Source: Chersky-267 sp034666965
GTDB lineage: Bacteria; Chloroflexota; Limnocylindria; Limnocylindrales; CSP1-4
Direction of reading: 5' to 3'
DNA length: 14,036 nt
NCBI GenBank assembly: GCA_034666965.1
Contig: JAXDKT010000019.1
Location: 1-14,036 of the forward strand
Positions 11,696 to 14,036 of the stretch are shown here, in pieces. The notes beneath the pieces were generated by a model. The model ran no database searches. It had not been told where the DNA came from and was given only the letters and a program-made list of their open reading frames with translations. The translations under genes were made by a program, and so were the position numbers. Within the stretch, counting starts at the first letter, position 1; the number at the start of each line of letters is the position of its first letter.

Positions 11696-13057
11696 CTAGA
11701 GGTAGCTGAGCGGATTGACGCGGTAGCCGCTGCCCCAGACCTCGCCGCGCCAGACCTCGAAGTGGAGGTGTGGCCCGGTGGCCCAGCCGGACTGGCCGAC
11801 GCGACCGACCTGCTCGCCGCGCGAGACGTGCTCGCCCGCGCCGACGGTGATCGCCGACATGTGGTTGTACGTCGTGTACAGCCCGGAGCCGTGGGCGATC
11901 CAGACCTGGTAGCCGCCGCCGTTGTTCTTCCAGCCGGCAAAGATGACCGTGCCCGACGCGGCGGCGATGATCCGGCTGCCGTACGGCGCCTGGATGTCGA
12001 GGGCGGGATGGCCGTAGTGGAAGTACTGGCTGATCGTTCCGCCGGGCAACGGCCAGGCGAACTGTCCGCCGCCGTACGACCTGGGGATGCTGCCGCCGCC
12101 ACCACCGCCCGAGTAGGTCGAGTGCGGGGCGGCCTTGGGAGCGGGGATCGGCTTGCCGTGTCCGCCGGGCAGGATCAGCGTCTGGCCGATGACGACCGTT
12201 TCATTGGTGAGCCCGTTGAAGGAGATGACGTCGATCTCGGAGACGTTGGCGGCATCGGCGATCTTGGCCAGCGTCTCGCCCGCCTTGACCACGTGGACCG
12301 TTCCGTCGACCGGTGGGATGACCAGCTTCTGGCCGACCTTGAGGTCGTCCTTGGACTTGAGGTGGTTGGCCCACCACAGGGTCATCATCGACACGCCGAA
12401 GTGACCGGCGATGCCGGTCAAGGTGTCGCCCGACCGGACTCGGTAGCTGCGCAGGGTGTCCGCACCGTCCACGAATGACGTGTCGACGGCGATCGGCTTG
12501 AGGAGGGTGCCGTCGGCGAGGTAGGGGCCAGCGGGCTGACCGCCGGCGATCTCGCCGTCCCCGCCCAGGTCGAGCCGGGCGGCTCCGGCCGGGTCGATCG
12601 CCCCGTCGACCCCGATCCCGGAGTTGTATCCCCCGTCACCGTTCTCCAAACCGGCCACGGCCAGGCGGGGGGCCTCACCGCTGCCCCGGGTACCGCCCAC
12701 GGCGCCGGTCGGACCGGGCGCGGCGATGGCGGTCAACGAGCCGAACAGGACGAGGATGGCCACGCCGACGGGGAGCAACCGCTCCCGGCCGACGAACGTG
12801 GCCCGCAGCTCCGCCGTTCGAGCCGGGCTCAGACCAATCCGGGCCATGGCACGTTCGCGCCGGGTGACCCGATGGGCGCCATGGGCAATGACCTGCCGTC
12901 GCGGCGTGGGCCCAAGCCTGCCGAGACGATTCGCCATCCGTCCCACAAGCACCGCGCTCCGCTCGCGGAGGGTGCCGGCCAGCGACGTTGCCTTGGAAGT
13001 GCGGTCAGGCCGGTGACGCCGCAGGGCGCCGCGGACTCGGACCGTCGCATTCTGCAA
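11696..13057 (-). CDS. Membrane-anchored LysM-LysM-M23 peptidoglycan endopeptidase
   Basis: A 453-residue cell-wall hydrolase when started at TTG 13057. An arginine-rich cytoplasmic N-terminus (about 1-93) precedes one membrane segment (94-113, LLPVGVAILVLFGSLTAIAA), then a Gly/Asp-rich linker. Two LysM domains follow (204-248, with YRVRSGDTLTGIAGHFGV; 254-297, with HVVKAGETLAKIADAANV), which bind peptidoglycan. After a Gly6 tract comes a LytM/M23 metallopeptidase (334-450). Zinc ligands His350 and Asp354 (HPALD) and His432 in HLHFE are present, as are catalytic His399 (YNHMS) and His430, so it should be active. TTG 13057 is chosen because AGGAG lies 6 nt upstream and the candidate promoter at 13164-13191 excludes the TTG at 13225; ATGs at 12937 and 12847 are alternatives. 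It lies between rho and obgE on the same strand and probably acts in cell-wall remodelling outside the membrane. Confidence 0.9.
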   Translation of the reverse strand: MQNATVRVRGALRRHRPDRTSKATSLAGTLRERSAVLVGRMANRLGRLGPTPRRQVIAHGAHRVTRRERAMARIGLSPARTAELRATFVGRERLLPVGVAILVLFGSLTAIAAPGPTGAVGGTRGSGEAPRLAVAGLENGDGGYNSGIGVDGAIDPAGAARLDLGGDGEIAGGQPAGPYLADGTLLKPIAVDTSFVDGADTLRSYRVRSGDTLTGIAGHFGVSMMTLWWANHLKSKDDLKVGQKLVIPPVDGTVHVVKAGETLAKIADAANVSEIDVISFNGLTNETVVIGQTLILPGGHGKPIPAPKAAPHSTYSGGGGGGSIPRSYGGGQFAWPLPGGTISQYFHYGHPALDIQAPYGSRIIAAASGTVIFAGWKNNGGGYQVWIAHGSGLYTTYNHMSAITVGAGEHVSRGEQVGRVGQSGWATGPHLHFEVWRGEVWGSGYRVNPLSYL

Positions 13058-13063
13058 TACGGT

Positions 13064-13068
13064 CTCCT
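13064..13068 (-). promoter_or_regulatory. Shine-Dalgarno supporting the TTG start at 13057
   Basis: AGGAG (minus strand) lies 6 nt before TTG at 13057-13055, an ideal spacing. The next ATG, at 13050, is in another frame and 13 nt away. This site decides the proposed start of the M23 peptidase. Confidence 0.55.
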
Positions 13069-13075
13069 GGAGGAC

Positions 13076-13115
13076 GGACGGCTTCGCGGGGAACGGAGCT
13101 AGGGGGTCGCCGTCC
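13076..13115 (-). other. Stem-loop in the M23 peptidase leader, 7 nt before the Shine-Dalgarno
   Basis: On the minus strand GGACGGC (13115-13109) pairs with GCCGTCC (13082-13076), a 7-bp stem around a 26-nt loop. The same central segment (13117-13111, CCGGACG) can also pair with CGTCCGG at 13167-13161. The stem ends 7 nt before AGGAG, inside a ribosome footprint. In GC-rich DNA this may be chance. Confidence 0.3.
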
Positions 13116-13163
13116 GGTCGGGTCGCGATTTCGAGCTGGGGGTCTCTTACGCGAGGGTGGCCG

Positions 13164-13191
13164 GACGTATGCCGAGCCGGCCCGATGTCAA
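13164..13191 (-). promoter_or_regulatory. Candidate promoter of the M23 peptidase gene
   Basis: A perfect TTGACA (13191-13186) is followed after 16 bp by TACGTC (13169-13164), a weak -10 with no terminal T. The predicted start near 13157 leaves a leader of about 100 nt before the TTG at 13057. This would uncouple the peptidase from rho readthrough. Confidence 0.4.
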
Positions 13192-13201
13192 CGTCACCGT
13201 A

Positions 13202-13225
13202 ACAGACTGGCAACAGAGCTGGCAA
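13202..13225. repeat. 12-bp imperfect direct repeat upstream of the M23 promoter
   Basis: CTGGCAA occurs at 13207-13213 and again at 13219-13225, each preceded by ACAGA or ACAGAG. The 12-bp period is close to one helical turn and the pair lies 11 bp upstream of the TTGACA, so a regulator could bind both on one face. No family can be named. Confidence 0.4.
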
Positions 13226-13247
13226 ACCGGACCAGCGCCTGCCCGAC

Positions 13248-13256
13248 TGTGGATAA
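13248..13256 (-). promoter_or_regulatory. Perfect DnaA box
   Basis: TTATCCACA on the minus strand matches the DnaA-box consensus TTATNCACA exactly. It starts 4 nt after the rho stop codon. It is single as far as I can see, with no AT-rich unwinding element, so it is not an origin; a DnaA-regulated or titration site is possible. Confidence 0.5.
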
Positions 13257-13260
13257 CCCC

Positions 13261-14036
<776 letters not shown>

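Noticed and set aside
11617..12105. An N-terminal extension of obgE by 163 codons
   Set aside because: It lies inside the M23 peptidase gene in another frame and is Ser/Arg/Thr-rich; the Obg domain begins exactly at the ATG at 11616.
12829..13050. A 73-codon minus-strand frame with ATG at 13050
   Set aside because: It overlaps the M23 N-terminus in another frame, is 13 nt from the AGGAG and shows no domain.
13058..13225. TTG at 13225 as start of the M23 peptidase
   Set aside because: It lies upstream of the candidate promoter start near 13157, has no Shine-Dalgarno and adds residues without domain content.

Overview
The window is high-GC bacterial chromosome dominated by housekeeping genes. 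I see no phage, insertion sequence, CRISPR array, tRNA or rRNA. The mix of an F420-type luciferase-like oxidoreductase, GTG/TTG starts, SD-less and leaderless-looking starts, a comEA-comEC-HD-holA cluster and an obg-nadD-rsfS cassette next to rho without rplU-rpmA suggests a high-GC Chloroflexota bacterium (Limnocylindria/Ellin6529-like). An actinobacterium is the alternative. This placement is inference from gene content and composition, not a database result.

Layout. Positions 1-426 (minus) hold a DUF4279-family gene that runs off the left edge, in visibly less GC-rich DNA. It diverges from a two-gene unit on the plus strand: a luciferase-like flavin/F420 oxidoreductase (503-1444) and a short three-blade lectin-like propeller protein (1447-1863). 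That unit converges on a Tat-exported amidase-signature hydrolase (1868-3580, minus). A 198-bp divergent intergenic region with a strong 13-bp inverted repeat separates the amidase from a plus-strand operon: comEA, comEC, an HD-domain phosphohydrolase and holA (3779-8795), the last three joined by 1-4 nt overlaps. From 8811 to the right end everything is on the minus strand. In transcription order these are rho (partial, cut by the right edge), a LysM/M23 cell-wall peptidase, obgE, nadD, rsfS and a small zinc-ribbon gene.

How the genes work together. ComEA and ComEC form the DNA receptor and inner-membrane channel for transformation, here co-transcribed with the DNA polymerase III delta (clamp-loader) subunit. 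ObgE (50S assembly GTPase), NadD (NAD synthesis) and RsfS (ribosome silencing) form a tightly overlapped cassette that links ribosome maturation to energy state. The M23 peptidase and Rho precede it.

Most unusual items: the divergent pair of promoters placed exactly 6 nt before the start codons at 426 and 503; the 138-residue propeller with only three blades; the HD protein wedged between comEC and holA; the hairpin before comEA; and the rho/M23 intergenic region, which carries a perfect DnaA box, a short direct repeat, a TTGACA promoter and alternative hairpins. I find no convincing new multi-gene defence or biosynthetic system.
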